DNA of 64,000 nucleotides from Pieris napi (Eukaryota; Arthropoda; Insecta; Lepidoptera; Pieridae): the NCBI RefSeq assembly GCF_905475465.1, contig NC_062240.1, forward strand, positions 12,415,001 to 12,479,000. Direction: 5' to 3'. This document shows, piece after piece, positions 46,335 to 56,445 of this stretch (position 1 is the first letter of the stretch; every line of letters begins with the position of its first letter). A model generated the notes under the pieces. It was not told the origin of the DNA and did not search any database. It worked only from the letters and a program-made list of their open reading frames with translations. Made by a program: the position numbers and the translations under genes.

Positions 46335-46495
46335 TACTAACTTTAATACTCTCTGCCATGTACCAGGCTGTTTTCTTATTCTGGTCTATCTTTCTAAATT
46401 GTCTTCCTCTTTTTCGTTTATTGTACCTTGGGCACCAGTTTAATATTTTCTTGCACCACTTTTCTGTTCCTCTTGCCATGCCACCCATTTACACT
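46335..46495 (-). pseudogene. RTE-type LINE C-terminal fragment
   Basis: The minus strand encodes EKWCKKILNWCPRYNKRKRG then RQFRKIDQNKKTA and, after a one-base frame change, PGTWQRVLKL. This matches the RTE layout RW-x-K-x-(V/I)-L-x-W-x-P-R-x-(G/N)-K-R-x-x-GRQ-x-RRW-x-D-(D/Q), then AG-x-x-WQRVA. About 50 codons remain and the frame is broken. Confidence 0.65.
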
Positions 46496-47286
46496 TTTTT
46501 TGTCCTAGAATAAAGTTCACAAAAGAGAGTGTGACTTTACATGAATTGAAGTCTATTCTATACACTAATTATGGCTAGTAAGTAATATTATATTGCCTTA
46601 ATTTTCTACAATACAAAATACAATACATAGTACTAGTGAATAGCTTAAACTAAGGTTATGTTCATTGACAGTCTTAGTGTTCTATAATGTTTTGACACTA
46701 TGTTCGAATGTTCGAGACACCGCACTTACACTTATATATACACTAAAGTAGGTTTATTAACTCAAAAGGTCCCTCTTTATTCCTGTTATTGCACTTAACT
46801 TTATTTATTTTTATTGTGACATCTGCTACCTCAGTTATTTTTGACAGATTACTGTCTATGGAAAGGAATGGCCATATACTTACTAATTAGTTTATGTAAC
46901 CGTTAACTCTTTACATATGATTCATGAAACATAAGTTAGTAGAAACGAGTACTTATATAACTACTCGTTTGATATGTATTTGCAGTATTTTGATGTAATA
47001 AGCTAAGTTCTGCACATATTAATCAGTCATATAATTAAAGTGGCTGAATTATCCCTCATTAGTATATAACAACATATATGGTATATTATTACAGGCTAAA
47101 TGCTGACATTAAATAATAGTTTAATTGGTCAATTAATTAGAATGTGTTGATAGGAAGGTAGAAATTAATAAAAATTACCCCGTTCTCGTCATATATCACA
47201 CCATATTTAAAGACATTTTGCATGATGTTTATTAGTAATCATAACAATCAATTATACAGTATTAACAATTTTCTTAACCTACATAG
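46496..47286. other. No gene seen
   Basis: AT-rich; nothing recognised. Confidence 0.45.
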
Positions 47287-47495
47287 TAATAATAAAAATG
47301 AATAAAAAGAAAATTCAAACGAATTTTAAAAGTTTGGTCCCTGTGGCTGTATTGCGATACTTTGATTCGTTGAGCGAGGAAAGCACCAGCTCTGGGGTCA
47401 CCCGTACTATCTATCAGGCGCCAACTTAAATCTTTAATTAACGCCTGTGCACTTGCACCTCACGGCCCAAGAGCCTCTATTTCAATGGGAACAAT
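47287..47495 (-). repeat. Rep-250, minus-strand copy
   Basis: GGTCCCTGTGGCTGTATTGC has lost the GCTGGCAGCATTTCC block found in other copies, then continues ACTTTGATTCGTTGAGCGAG, CACCAGCTCTGGGGTCA, GGCGCCAACTTAAATC and CCTGTGCACTTGCACCTCAC. Confidence 0.7.
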
Positions 47496-47550
47496 TAATC
47501 TTCTCTCTCTTTATCGTAATTTTATTGTTTTGCCCGCATAATAATAATAA

Positions 47551-47838
47551 TCAGTGGCGCTACAACCTCTTTAGGCCTCTCTGAGCCTCAGATTTCTGAA
47601 TCTATTTAATGATAATTTTTCAATCTAATAGGTATGTAAGTAGGTGATCAGCCTCCTGTGCCTAATACACGCCGTCGACTTTTTGGGTCTAAAACATGTG
47701 CGTTTCCTCACGATGTTTTCCTTCACCGTTCGAGCGAATGTTATATGCGCATATAGAAAGAAAGTTTATTGGTGCACAGCCGGGTTCGAACCTACGGCAT
47801 CACGAGAGTCGCACGCTGAAGCCACTAGTCCAAGACTG
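47551..47838 (-). mobile_element. tRNA-derived SINE, copy 8
   Basis: Inverse SINE: AATCAGTGGCGCTACAACCT, GATCAGCCTCCTGTGCCTAA, CACGCCGTCGACTTTTTGGG and GCACAGCCGGGTTCGAACCT. It keeps most of the head, with substitutions in box B. Confidence 0.8.
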
Positions 47839-48058
47839 CTCACATACTCGAACTTATAACTTTACAATATAAGCTTTCATTTGACCGTCATTATTCAATA
47901 CAATTATCGACTAATTTATATAATTCGACGTTCCAAGTGCTTTACTGCTTTGGGCAAAAGATCTTCGATAGGTAACAATTTGATGTTAGTAAAAGAAAAT
48001 TAAAAGCATATTATTGTATTATGAAAAGGTTATTTAAATGTTGCACATCAACGCCATG

Positions 48059-48590
48059 TATATGTCGCAGCCTACTAGTTTAATTAGCCGTTCAATCAAC
48101 AGCCTAGCCTCTTAACTAAACAGCGCGGTTTAACTAGCGGCCTGAATTATATTCAGCCGTAGCATTTATTACATCAATTAATAAACTGGTTGGCTAATGC
48201 TTAGGGCACTCGTACGATCGTGTGACAGAAATAAAATAGCTGAATAAGAAATTCTTTATTTAATATTTATATTTTAACTTATTAGTGTTTTTACACTTGC
48301 TCTAAGTGTCACTACACTCTTCAATACTGTTTTCCAATATTTTATACATTGGAAAAAATTATCAAATTTGTTGTTTGCCGACGCTTTATTGACAGTATGT
48401 AAAAAGTGGAACGTAAATTGAAATGATCGGGATAGGCAAGTAATGTAACGTCATCGATTCAAGGTATTTGCCTAGCTGTTTGATCAAATGGCCAAATATC
48501 ATACATGCCGCTATTTGAACGGCGCTGTTTAATAAAGAGACTAGGCTGTTAATTGAACGGCTAATTAAGCTAGTTTGCCGCGACATATAT
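48059..48590. mobile_element. Element with ~65+ bp terminal inverted repeats
   Basis: Left end TATATGTCGCAGCCTACTAG, then TTTAATTAGCCGTTCAATCA, ACAGCCTAGCCTCTTAACTA, AACAGCGC; the right end carries the inverse (GCGCTGTTTAATAAAGAGAC, TAGGCTGTTAATTGAACGGC, TAATTAAGCTAGTTTGCCGC, GACATATA). Homology between arms extends weakly further inward (GCGG...TATTC/GGCCA). Interior ~350 bp has no coding capacity. It is a large MITE or foldback element; the TSD is not clear. Confidence 0.75.
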
Positions 48591-49208
48591 ATGTTGTATA
48601 TCATCGGCGCAAAATTTGTATTAGCTTAGTTGTAGATATACATTTCATGCCTAGGAAATAAACTCTTGTTTAAGACTTTTTTGAGCTAAAAATATCTTTT
48701 TTAATAAAAAAACATTCTTAGACGCGTAATTGTGTTGTCAAAATCCCAAAAAAATTACACTAACGTGGCGTATCGTATACTAAAATCAGTACAGTGTTTC
48801 CTGATATTAACTTATTCATTAAGAAGGTATTATTTTAACGAATGAAAACATCTAACATTAATAATAAGGCGTGTAAGTGTCTGGTATCGTCTTTGCGTAT
48901 ATTGACAGAATTTATGACCACTAAAGGTTTCATACGCTTTTATGTTTTCGGGAGATTACGGCCAACGGTTTGCCCGTTGATGTTTAGAGCCTTGAGGGAC
49001 CGAAATTGTCTTTTCTAATAACGTATTAGGTACTTTGCTCTAAATTACTAAAGCCAAATACGACTTGAATAGCCTTGGTAAGTTGAAACGGTTAATTATT
49101 TAAAAAATGCCGATAAGCGATCTATATTGTCTGTGGTAAAAATAACAATGAATATTAAAACTAACGATATTTATTTATTTTAATTCATATCGACTATTTT
49201 ATTAAATA
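48591..49208. other. No gene seen
   Basis: AT-rich; nothing recognised. Confidence 0.45.
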
Positions 49209-49634
49209 CTAGCTGGCCTGGCGAACATCGTACCGCCTAACAGTCGATTCTTTATTTTTTTTAATACTTATTCTGCTATTCGGGACACCGGTCTAGCTAG
49301 TAAGATAAAAAAAATAAAGTTGAAAATACAACAAATACATTATGTCAAAAAATAAAAATTTACCTTCCCGGAACCCCTCCACTAACACTTGAACTTTATG
49401 ATATGGTATAAAAGTTCAAATTGACTTTTAAGTATTATTACGAATATTTTGTATGGGAATATAGAAAAGTGCTGTTTTTAGACTTTTCACTCAATTTTTT
49501 TAATTTTTTCTCTCCGTAAGAACCATCCTCGTACTTCAAGAAATATTATAAAAAAAGAATCAGACAAATCGGTCAAGCCGTTTTCGTGTTATGTCGTGAC
49601 AACGGAAAACGGGTTTCATTTTTATATATATAGA
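49209..49634 (-). mobile_element. Short non-autonomous Helitron, copy 3
   Basis: On the minus strand it starts TCTATATATATAAAAATGAA after an A and ends GGCCAGCTAG before a T. A GGCGG...TCGCC hairpin lies just inside the CTAG end, as Helitrons require. The body contains AACGGCTTGACCGATTTGTC, comparable to the AAACGGCT(C/T)GACCG block of the other two, but overall it is a different subfamily. 426 bp, non-coding. Confidence 0.8.
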
Positions 49635-49849
49635 TATATAATAAGCAGTTTTGTGATTTTTAACAGACTTGGTATTTGTTTAAATTTCAAATTGTAATAT
49701 TTATCCGAAATTACGAACAAATGATGAACTTTTCTGATTAATTTTCTAATTAAAATATGTAAGTTTGAAAATAGCGCTAAAAATGTATAAGCTAATAAAT
49801 TGATGTCTAAATAACTTTAAAACCTAATTCACTTTGTATGACAATACCT

Positions 49850-50029
49850 GGCGATTAAAAAGAGTGGCGGAAAGTTTCTTGCCAGTTCTTCTTACCCGCT
49901 CTACGCCCTTGACTTGCGAACTGGTAGTAAATGTAAATTTACGATTAATTTAACTTGACGATTCAAAAGTGTACTTGGTTACCCACTTGAATAAAGATAT
50001 TTTGAGTTTGAGTTTGAGTTTGAGTTCAC
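49850..50029 (+). repeat. Tail-D copy with simple-repeat end
   Basis: AAAAAGAGTGGCGGAAAGTT, TTGCCAGTTCTTCTTACCCG, CTACGCCCTTGACTTGCGAA, TGGTAGTAAATGTAAA, AAGTGTACTTGGTTACCC and AATAAAGATATTTTGAG followed by four TTTGAG-type units. This copy shows the true 3' end of the family. Confidence 0.75.
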
Positions 50030-51352
50030 TGCATTCAGAATTCGATTCACCGTATACAAAATAAACATAAATGTATCAAGTAATTTTAGCGGTATCAAAA
50101 CATGTCGACTTTTAATTTAATGAAAAACTCTTTAAAATATTTTCAATACAACAAAATTAATTGCGAATCAATTCGTAGATAAAAGTTCTTACGATAAAGT
50201 TGTTGTGAGTCGTGCAGTTTGTTCGGCTTTCCGCTCAATAAAGGTTCCAAACTCTTGCGAGCGCTCTGTGTACGTGTAATTACGTCTGCAAATTTTGTTG
50301 CAGGTCTTTTCAAACCTTCAACTTTAATCGTATTAAAACAAAACTAGCATCTTTTGATTATGAAAACATAATACCCACTTTCAAATAGTATATAGTAATT
50401 ATTGTGTGGTTAAATATATTTTTTTGGTATCTAAATATATAGAAAATACTGAGTATCAAAGATGGAATGTTTGTATAGTATGTGACGAGATAAAAATAAA
50501 TTTTACTACTTTTCATTTAATTATGTCAATTGTGTTGTTTCTGAAACGAAGTCTTAATAAATTAATAAAATAAATAAATAAATTGTGTTATTTTTATCGG
50601 CTGCTATGCGTTAAATGTATATTTTTTTTACGAAGCCTTGCTTTAAAGGTTGCGTAGTCATATGACGGTGTTAAATACTGTTGTACTATACTGGTGTGGG
50701 TATTTTAAGCAGTCTGATGATTAGCAAAATAGTCTTAACATATTAAATATTTCATTGTATTTACATATGTAATTTGTGTGTCTGTCCATTGAGGTATGCA
50801 AAAATAATGACATTAAATTACTTAGTTTTCTAGAAAGATCCCATGTTTCTATCAAATCCGTCACTTTGAAATTTAAAACACAATTTTTTTTAATGTAGCC
50901 GTAATATTTAGTCAATGTGATAAATATGATAAAAAGTATATTTTGGATATTTTTCAAATCCATTCCACATTGTTCTACGATCATGACGTTTTATCTGTTT
51001 GCAGTGCTGTTTAAGGGAATCAACCTTCCGTGCCTACCCAACCAAGTACAAAAGACTTCATCAGTAATATGTATCTTATTTATTAGAAAGACAGTGACAT
51101 ATGCACTCCTTGCCACATCTATTTTCAGTAAATATTCAAAAGACGCGAAGACGCCACTGATTTATAGCCGACATTATTCTAACTTAAGGCGACGTAAACA
51201 CATGCCGCTCAGAAGCTTGTGTCGCACGCCTCAATCATTTCAACGAGCATTTTCATTATCTACTTTATAAATTAACTCTGGCTTTATGAAAAACATTGTT
51301 TCATTGTGTGGAAACTTGATATGGTATTTTTAAACGTAATAAATGTGGTGGT
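50030..51352. other. No gene seen
   Basis: AT-rich. Open frames at 50721-50984 (minus) and 50917-51270 (plus, 117 codons) have no recognisable domain, and the latter overlaps the former. I do not support them as genes. Confidence 0.4.
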
Positions 51353-51618
51353 AATGGGTGTTGGCCTAGTGGCTTCAGCATGCGACTCTCATCCCTGAGG
51401 TCGTTGGTTCGATCCCCTGCTGCACCAATGGACTTTTTCAATGTGCCCATTTATCATTCACTCGAACGGTGAAGAAAAATTTCGTGAGGAAAATTAGACC
51501 CTAAAAGTCGACGGCGTGTCTCAGGCACAGCAGTCTGATCACCTACTTGCCTATTAGATTGACAAATGACCATGTAACAGATACAGAAATCTGAGGCTTA
51601 GACCTAAAAAAGTCACTT
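51353..51618 (+). mobile_element. tRNA-derived SINE, copy 9
   Basis: GGGTGTTGGCCTAGTGGCTT, CGTTGGTTCGATCCCCTGCT (intact box B), GTCGACGGCGTGTCTCAGGC and ACAGATACAGAAATCTGAGG, ending AGACCTAAAAAAGTCAC. Confidence 0.85.
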
Positions 51619-51664
51619 TTTTATATTATTGTGTGAGGGGCAGGCAATTTTGAAGGTGACGTTT

Positions 51665-51830
51665 AAATCCTAAAATTGACGTGAGACAAGAATATAGAGA
51701 TAATTAAAGATTTAAGTTGTCGCCTTGTTGTACTATCTAGTACCGATATCTCAACGAATAAGCATCGCAATACAGGGAGAAAATGCTGCCAGCGATAAAG
51801 GTGCCACAGGGATCAAACTTTTTAAATTTG
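51665..51830 (+). repeat. Rep-250, left half, interrupted by LINE-B
   Basis: CAACGAATAAGCATCGCAAT, AAATGCTGCCAGCGATAAAG and GGTGCCACAGGGATCAAAC run into AAATTTG and then directly into the LINE-B poly(T). The missing AT-rich half resumes at 55314. The uninterrupted copies at 12262 and 37880 read straight through this point. Confidence 0.75.
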
Positions 51831-51845
51831 TTTTTTTTTTTTTTT

Positions 51846-54800
51846 TTATAAAACAGGGGGCAAACGGACAGGAGGCTCACCTGATGTTAAGTGATACCGC
51901 CGCCCATGGACACTCTCAATGCCAGAGGGCTCGCGAGTGCGTTGCCGGCCTTTCAGGAATCGGTACGCTCTTTTCTTGAAGGACCCTAAGTCGAATTGGT
52001 TCGGAAATACCTCAATGGGCAGCTGGTTCCACAAAGTGGTGGTGCGCGGCAAAAACTGCCTTGAAAAACGCTCAGTTGTGGAACGGCGGACGTCGAGGTG
52101 ATACGGGTGGAATTTCGTACTCTGCCTCGACGTCCGATGACGAAACTCAGCTGCAGGTATTAATCCGAACAACTCCTCTGAACACTCTCCATGGTAAATG
52201 CGGTAGAAGATGCAGAGAGACCCCACATCTCTACGCAACGCCAAAGGATCAAGCCGCTCGGAAAGGGATTGGTCGTCGACGATTCGAACCGCTCTGCGTT
52301 GAATACGGTCAAGTGGAAGGAGCTGGTACTGGGGAGCCCCCGCCCAGAGGTGAGAGCAGTACTCCATGTGGGGCCGAATTTGCGCTTTATATAGTTGCAT
52401 GCGGTGGCCCGGAGTGAAGTACCGCCTCGCCTTGCTGAGCACACCAAGCTTTTTGGAGGCTAATTTAGCCTTTCCCTCCAAGTGACCGCGAAACTGAACG
52501 TCGTTCGATATGTCAACGCCAAGTATTCCAATGCTGGCTGTGGCTTTAAGAAGAGTGTTTTCGAAAAGAGGAGTAGCGACAAAGAGTGTTTTTTTAGCGG
52601 AAAACGCGCAAACTTGTGTCTTCTTGGGGTTAAATTGGACTAGGTTTTGTCTGCCCCAGTCTGAGACTCCACGTAGTAGAGTTTCGACTTCAGACACAAG
52701 TTTGTTCCGGTACTCATCGACAACTGCCCGAGAAATACCTGCCCGGCCAGTGTAAAGAATATCCCCAGTGCTGTCATCCGCATAGCAGTGAATGTTGCTA
52801 AGTTGCAACATATCATTGATATGCAGAAGAAATAGGGTCGGGGATAGAACACAGCCTTGTGGGACCCCAGCGTTCACGGGTTTAAGGTCGGAACATGCTC
52901 CGTCGATGACGACCTTGATGCTCCGATCGGCCAGAAAGCTGGAGATCCAATCGCATAATTTCTCGGGAAGCCCATAGGCTGGAAGCTTCGAGAGCAGTGC
53001 TCTGTGCCACACCCGATCGAAGGCTTTCGCTATGTCCAAACTTACCGCCAACGCCTCCCCCTTGGACTCAATTGCTTCCGCCCACCTATGGGTAAGGTAT
53101 ACAAGGAGGTCACCAGCTGAGCGACCACGACGAAAGCCGTACTGAGAATCGCTAATCAACTGGTGACCTTCCAGATAACTCAAGAGCTGGCAATTAATAA
53201 TGGTTTCCATTATTTTGGAGAACAAGGAGGTTATAGCTATTGGGCGATAGTTGGACGGATCAGAGCGATCGCCTTTTTTTGGGATCGGATGTATCGAAGT
53301 GGTCTTCCAGCACTTCGGGACAGTGCCGAGCGAGTACAGGTACCGGAAAAGGCGCGTTAAGACCGGAGCCAACTCAGGAGCACAAGTACGCAGCACAATT
53401 GGGGGGATACCATCCGGCCCGCTCGACTTATGAATGTCCAAGGAAGATAGTGCTTTGCGGACAGCACGTTGCCGGAATGTGATTTCCGGCATCGAGGAAT
53501 CACACCGCGAAATGGTCGGTGGTGATCTCCCTCGGTCATCCAAAGTCGAGTTGGACGCGAAGAGACAGCCCAAAAGGTCGGCCTTCTCCTTCGCAGTGTG
53601 GGCCAGAGAGTCATCCTCCCTGTGCAGTGGCGGAATGGAGGGCTGACAAAAATTCCCCTGGACAGCTTTGGCGAGAGACCAGAAGGCTCGAGTCCCTGAA
53701 GGGAGTTGGGCCAATCTCTCGCCAAATCTGGCAATGTGCTCTGACTTTGCCTTAGTGATTTCTCGTTTGAAGGACCTGGAGGCTGAGTTATATGCTGTTT
53801 TAAGTTCGCTGGTATTGGCATCACGAGATTTCGCCGCTTCCGCCCATGCCTTAAAGCATTCTCGCTTTCGACGCGAGGCCGCCTTGCAAGAACGTTTAAA
53901 CCAGGGCTGAGACTTGCCACCGATCGGCACCGCAGAAAATGGAATAAAGAGTTCCATGCCCTGCAGAACCACTTCGGCGACAGAGGCGGCGACGGAATCT
54001 GGAGCTTCCGGCGAAAAGCACATAGGCCCCCAAGGGTAGGACGCAAAGAAAGACCGCATCCCGTCCCAATCTGCTGACTTATAGTGCCAAATACGGCGAC
54101 AACCCATAAAGCGGGGCCGTGAAGGGCGCGTAGATGGCACAGTACTCCGGACCACACAATGATCTGATGAACCCAATGGCGGGTCAACAGAGACTTGATA
54201 GTTCTCCGGATGTGAAGTCAGCAGAAGGTCCAACAAAGAGGGTTTATGACCATCCACATCTGGTATTCGCGTAATCGCAGGGACCATTTGTGTCAGGTCG
54301 TAGGCTAAAGCAAAGTCGTGAAAGGATCTTCCCGCGTGATCGGTAGTTTCAGAGCCGAGCCAATCGGCATGGTGGGCGTTAAAATCGCCAAGTATCACGA
54401 TTTCAGCGGTAGGAACCCTTTCGAGCAGGGAATCTGTAGCCATTTGGATGTGCTCAATGAGTCGGTCAGTTTCGATATTTCCGCTATGGGACCTATACAG
54501 GCATGCATAGAATCGCGGATGGTCATCGCAGTCTACGCGCAGCCAGAGGTTAGATAGGTCCCTTCCTTCAAGCGTCCCGAGGCGACGAGAACAGATATCC
54601 TCTCTGACGTACACGCAAACTCCCGCCCGCGGCACAAATGAATGTTCCAATTTGTACCCCGGGTAGGAGAGGTAGGAAGTATCAGCCGGGGAGGAAATCT
54701 GAGTCTCGGTAAGAAAGAGCAAGGCCGGCTTCGCAGTCTCTAAATGGTAGTGGACTGCGTTGATATTGGTATTGAGCCCCCTAACATTTGTGAAGTCCAC

Positions 54801-55112
54801 GGCGAGTGTGGACGGGGGTGCCTTTGTAGGTTTGCTCCGTTTGCCCCGAGAACGAATTATGTTATTTTTTCCGAGCGCAGAATTGCCCCCCCCAGAATAC
54901 GAAGGGCAGCCTGTGCGTCCACCACCGGGCGCAGAGTGTCCCGGTGTTGGACGCCCAGAGGGGGATTCTCCACCGCGAGCGCGTGTGGTACCCCCCTGGG
55001 GTAGATTCTGTCTTTTTTTCTGCACCTTCATATTTCTTGTAGGGGGGGGGGGGGGGGGGAATGGGCTCCGGGAGTCTCTCTCATCGCACGAAACGCGAGT
55101 ACAATAAGGCAA
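51846..55112 (-). CDS. LINE-B endonuclease / reverse transcriptase polyprotein
   Basis: A 1088-residue protein. Residues 1-100 are basic, with a Pro run (about 19-24) encoded by a poly(C) tract. The endonuclease domain (about 104-325) has VDFTNVRGLN (N109), FLTETQI (E136), CLYRSHSG, ILGDFNAHHADW (D243, N245), SLLDLLL and GSSDHCVV (S316-D317-H318). The reverse transcriptase (about 545-800) has LDIHKSSGPDGIPP, TTSIHPIPKKGDRSDPSNYR, SQYGFRRGRSAGDLL, SLDIAKAFDRVW (D692, D698), AGVPQGCVLSP and CYADDSTGD (D779-D780). The C-terminal part contains MEYCSHLWAGAPQYQLLPLD, then RIQRRAVRI and TTLWNQLPIEVFPNQFDLGS. All catalytic residues are present. The ORF ends PPVL with a TAA whose last two bases belong to the poly(A) tail. 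The start ATG is uncertain because of the poly(C) run; EN begins only after residue 100, so a later start would still be functional. Confidence 0.9.
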   Translation of the reverse strand: MPYCTRVSCDERDSRSPFPPPPPPTRNMKVQKKRQNLPQGGTTRARGGESPSGRPTPGHSAPGGGRTGCPSYSGGGNSALGKNNIIRSRGKRSKPTKAPPSTLAVDFTNVRGLNTNINAVHYHLETAKPALLFLTETQISSPADTSYLSYPGYKLEHSFVPRAGVCVYVREDICSRRLGTLEGRDLSNLWLRVDCDDHPRFYACLYRSHSGNIETDRLIEHIQMATDSLLERVPTAEIVILGDFNAHHADWLGSETTDHAGRSFHDFALAYDLTQMVPAITRIPDVDGHKPSLLDLLLTSHPENYQVSVDPPLGSSDHCVVRSTVPSTRPSRPRFMGCRRIWHYKSADWDGMRSFFASYPWGPMCFSPEAPDSVAASVAEVVLQGMELFIPFSAVPIGGKSQPWFKRSCKAASRRKRECFKAWAEAAKSRDANTSELKTAYNSASRSFKREITKAKSEHIARFGERLAQLPSGTRAFWSLAKAVQGNFCQPSIPPLHREDDSLAHTAKEKADLLGCLFASNSTLDDRGRSPPTISRCDSSMPEITFRQRAVRKALSSLDIHKSSGPDGIPPIVLRTCAPELAPVLTRLFRYLYSLGTVPKCWKTTSIHPIPKKGDRSDPSNYRPIAITSLFSKIMETIINCQLLSYLEGHQLISDSQYGFRRGRSAGDLLVYLTHRWAEAIESKGEALAVSLDIAKAFDRVWHRALLSKLPAYGLPEKLCDWISSFLADRSIKVVIDGACSDLKPVNAGVPQGCVLSPTLFLLHINDMLQLSNIHCYADDSTGDILYTGRAGISRAVVDEYRNKLVSEVETLLRGVSDWGRQNLVQFNPKKTQVCAFSAKKTLFVATPLFENTLLKATASIGILGVDISNDVQFRGHLEGKAKLASKKLGVLSKARRYFTPGHRMQLYKAQIRPHMEYCSHLWAGAPQYQLLPLDRIQRRAVRIVDDQSLSERLDPLALRRDVGSLCIFYRIYHGECSEELFGLIPAAEFRHRTSRQSTKFHPYHLDVRRSTTERFSRQFLPRTTTLWNQLPIEVFPNQFDLGSFKKRAYRFLKGRQRTREPSGIESVHGRRYHLTSGEPPVRLPPVL
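55039..55057. repeat. G-run (poly-C on coding strand) in LINE-B
   Basis: A long uninterrupted run of G sits in the 5' coding part of LINE-B and encodes the proline stretch. Length slippage here would shift the frame of everything upstream of the endonuclease domain. Confidence 0.8.
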
Positions 55113-55313
55113 ACTTATTGCATCACTTCACGCCGGTTTTCTGAGAGACAGTGGTACTGCCCCGGTCGTGCCTGCCCATTTGGCTGAAGCCCGAAGGCAA
55201 CAGCATGGCACTCCCACTAGGAAGGGGTTGACTGATTGCGCTGATGAAATAACCTCTGTCACAGGTTATTTCACCAGTGGGCGATGGGGTCGTCACGTCC
55301 CGACGCCGAAAGG

Positions 55314-55380
55314 TTTAATTTAAATTAAACTGTTTTAATTTTCTATTTATTATTATTAATCATTATTACTATGTAGGTTA
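55314..55380 (+). repeat. Rep-250, right part after LINE-B
   Basis: TTTAATTTAAATTAAACTG precedes TTTTAATTTTCTATTTATTA, the same AT-rich continuation found after AAATTTG in the copies at 20958 and 37880 (inverse). It is the downstream flank of the LINE-B insertion; the AAATTTG/AAACTG pair may be an imperfect target duplication. Confidence 0.7.
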
Positions 55381-56254
55381 AGAATATAATTAAAGTTTGA
55401 ATCTGAAGTCTGTAACTGTCAAATAAGTAAATTAACACGTCTACTATATGCATTATCTAGTTACTTCATATACATTATATGGCAATCTTTGATTTGATTT
55501 ATCAAAGTCAAAAACTATGTCAATAAGTTTCTTATCTGATAAATCCAATGTTGTCATTCTAATCTCCTTTTTCTTATGCTACTTTCAAAGGTTGGCGATC
55601 ATCATTGCTACTTTAATTTTCCTAATGTCCTTGTTTCCTAATTTGAAATGTAAAATTAAAACGGACCATCAATATCATCTCTGTAAAATTATAAACTAAG
55701 ACTTAAAGACAGTAGTTAAAAATTAAAAGCATTTTGCTTTCAAACTGACGTTCAAAGTATACAATTACATTCCCGTTCAAGTCTGAGTTAAACAAATAGT
55801 AATAAGCTTGAGAAGTTGCTCAAACTCAACTGAAGTTTAGGAGTTGCGGCAAATATTACAAAGCGACAACTCTGATATTGTTTGTTGGACATTCGTCTGA
55901 ATTGCCGCAAGGTACGCCAGTCGAACTTCACTCGCGTCAGCCCTTGCGGTTGCCTGTATTTGAAACTAATTCACCCGTTTTGGCGGGAACTAAGCAGCTG
56001 TGACTGTTTGGAATTATTGAGTATATTATATTCGAACCGAAATTGTGGATGCAACAACATTTGATAGATAAAACTATTAGTAACATTAATATTATTTATA
56101 ATAATTTTTTGTTGTTAGGAAATAAACATTTTTGACGTTGTTTTTGTTTTTGACTGATTGTCTGTACTCGCAAATGTTTTTTGTTTACTGACCTATAAAA
56201 AAGAGTAAGTTATTCGAAAAGAAAACATGAAAAATATTACTTTTATTTACAGTG
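55381..56254. other. No gene seen
   Basis: AT-rich. Two 60-codon open frames (55517-55699, 55882-56064) have no recognised domain. Confidence 0.4.
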
Positions 56255-56445
56255 ATAATTTCTAATCGGCAAGTATGTGCACCCTTCTGTCATGACACAA
56301 TATGCCGTCGAATTTTTTTCTTTCACCGTACCAGCGAAAGTTAATGCGCACATAGACAGAAAGTCCATTGGTGCACATTCGGGGCTCAAACCTACGACGC
56401 CAGGGATGAGAGTCGCACGTTGAAAACTAGGCTAACACTGCTTAA
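56255..56445 (-). mobile_element. tRNA-derived SINE, copy 10 (partial)
   Basis: Inverse SINE lacking its 3' part: starts in TAATCGGCAAGTATGTGCAC, then ACAGAAAGTCCATTGGTGCA, CATTCGGGGCTCAAACCTAC and GATGAGAGTCGCACGTTGAA. Box B is mutated. Confidence 0.7.

Larger units (their letters stand above)
51831..55313 (-). mobile_element. LINE-B: full-length single-ORF non-LTR retrotransposon
   Basis: On the minus strand: a ~200 bp GC-rich 5' UTR (55113-55313), one 1088-codon ORF, essentially no 3' UTR, and a 17-nt poly(A) (T-run 51831-51847). GC content is far above the flanks. The ORF has no stop or frameshift, so the copy is recent. It lies inside a Rep-250 copy. Jockey-superfamily by its endonuclease and reverse transcriptase; I cannot assign the clade confidently. 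I see no separate ORF1 upstream, so either ORF1 is absent in this family or this copy is truncated there. Confidence 0.85.

Noticed and set aside
50917..51270. 117-codon open frame as a host gene
   Set aside because: No domain, overlaps an opposite-strand open frame, no splice or promoter context.
53357..54187. 276-codon open frame inside LINE-B
   Set aside because: It overlaps the intact endonuclease/RT ORF on the same strand in another frame; GC-rich coding sequence produces such shadows.
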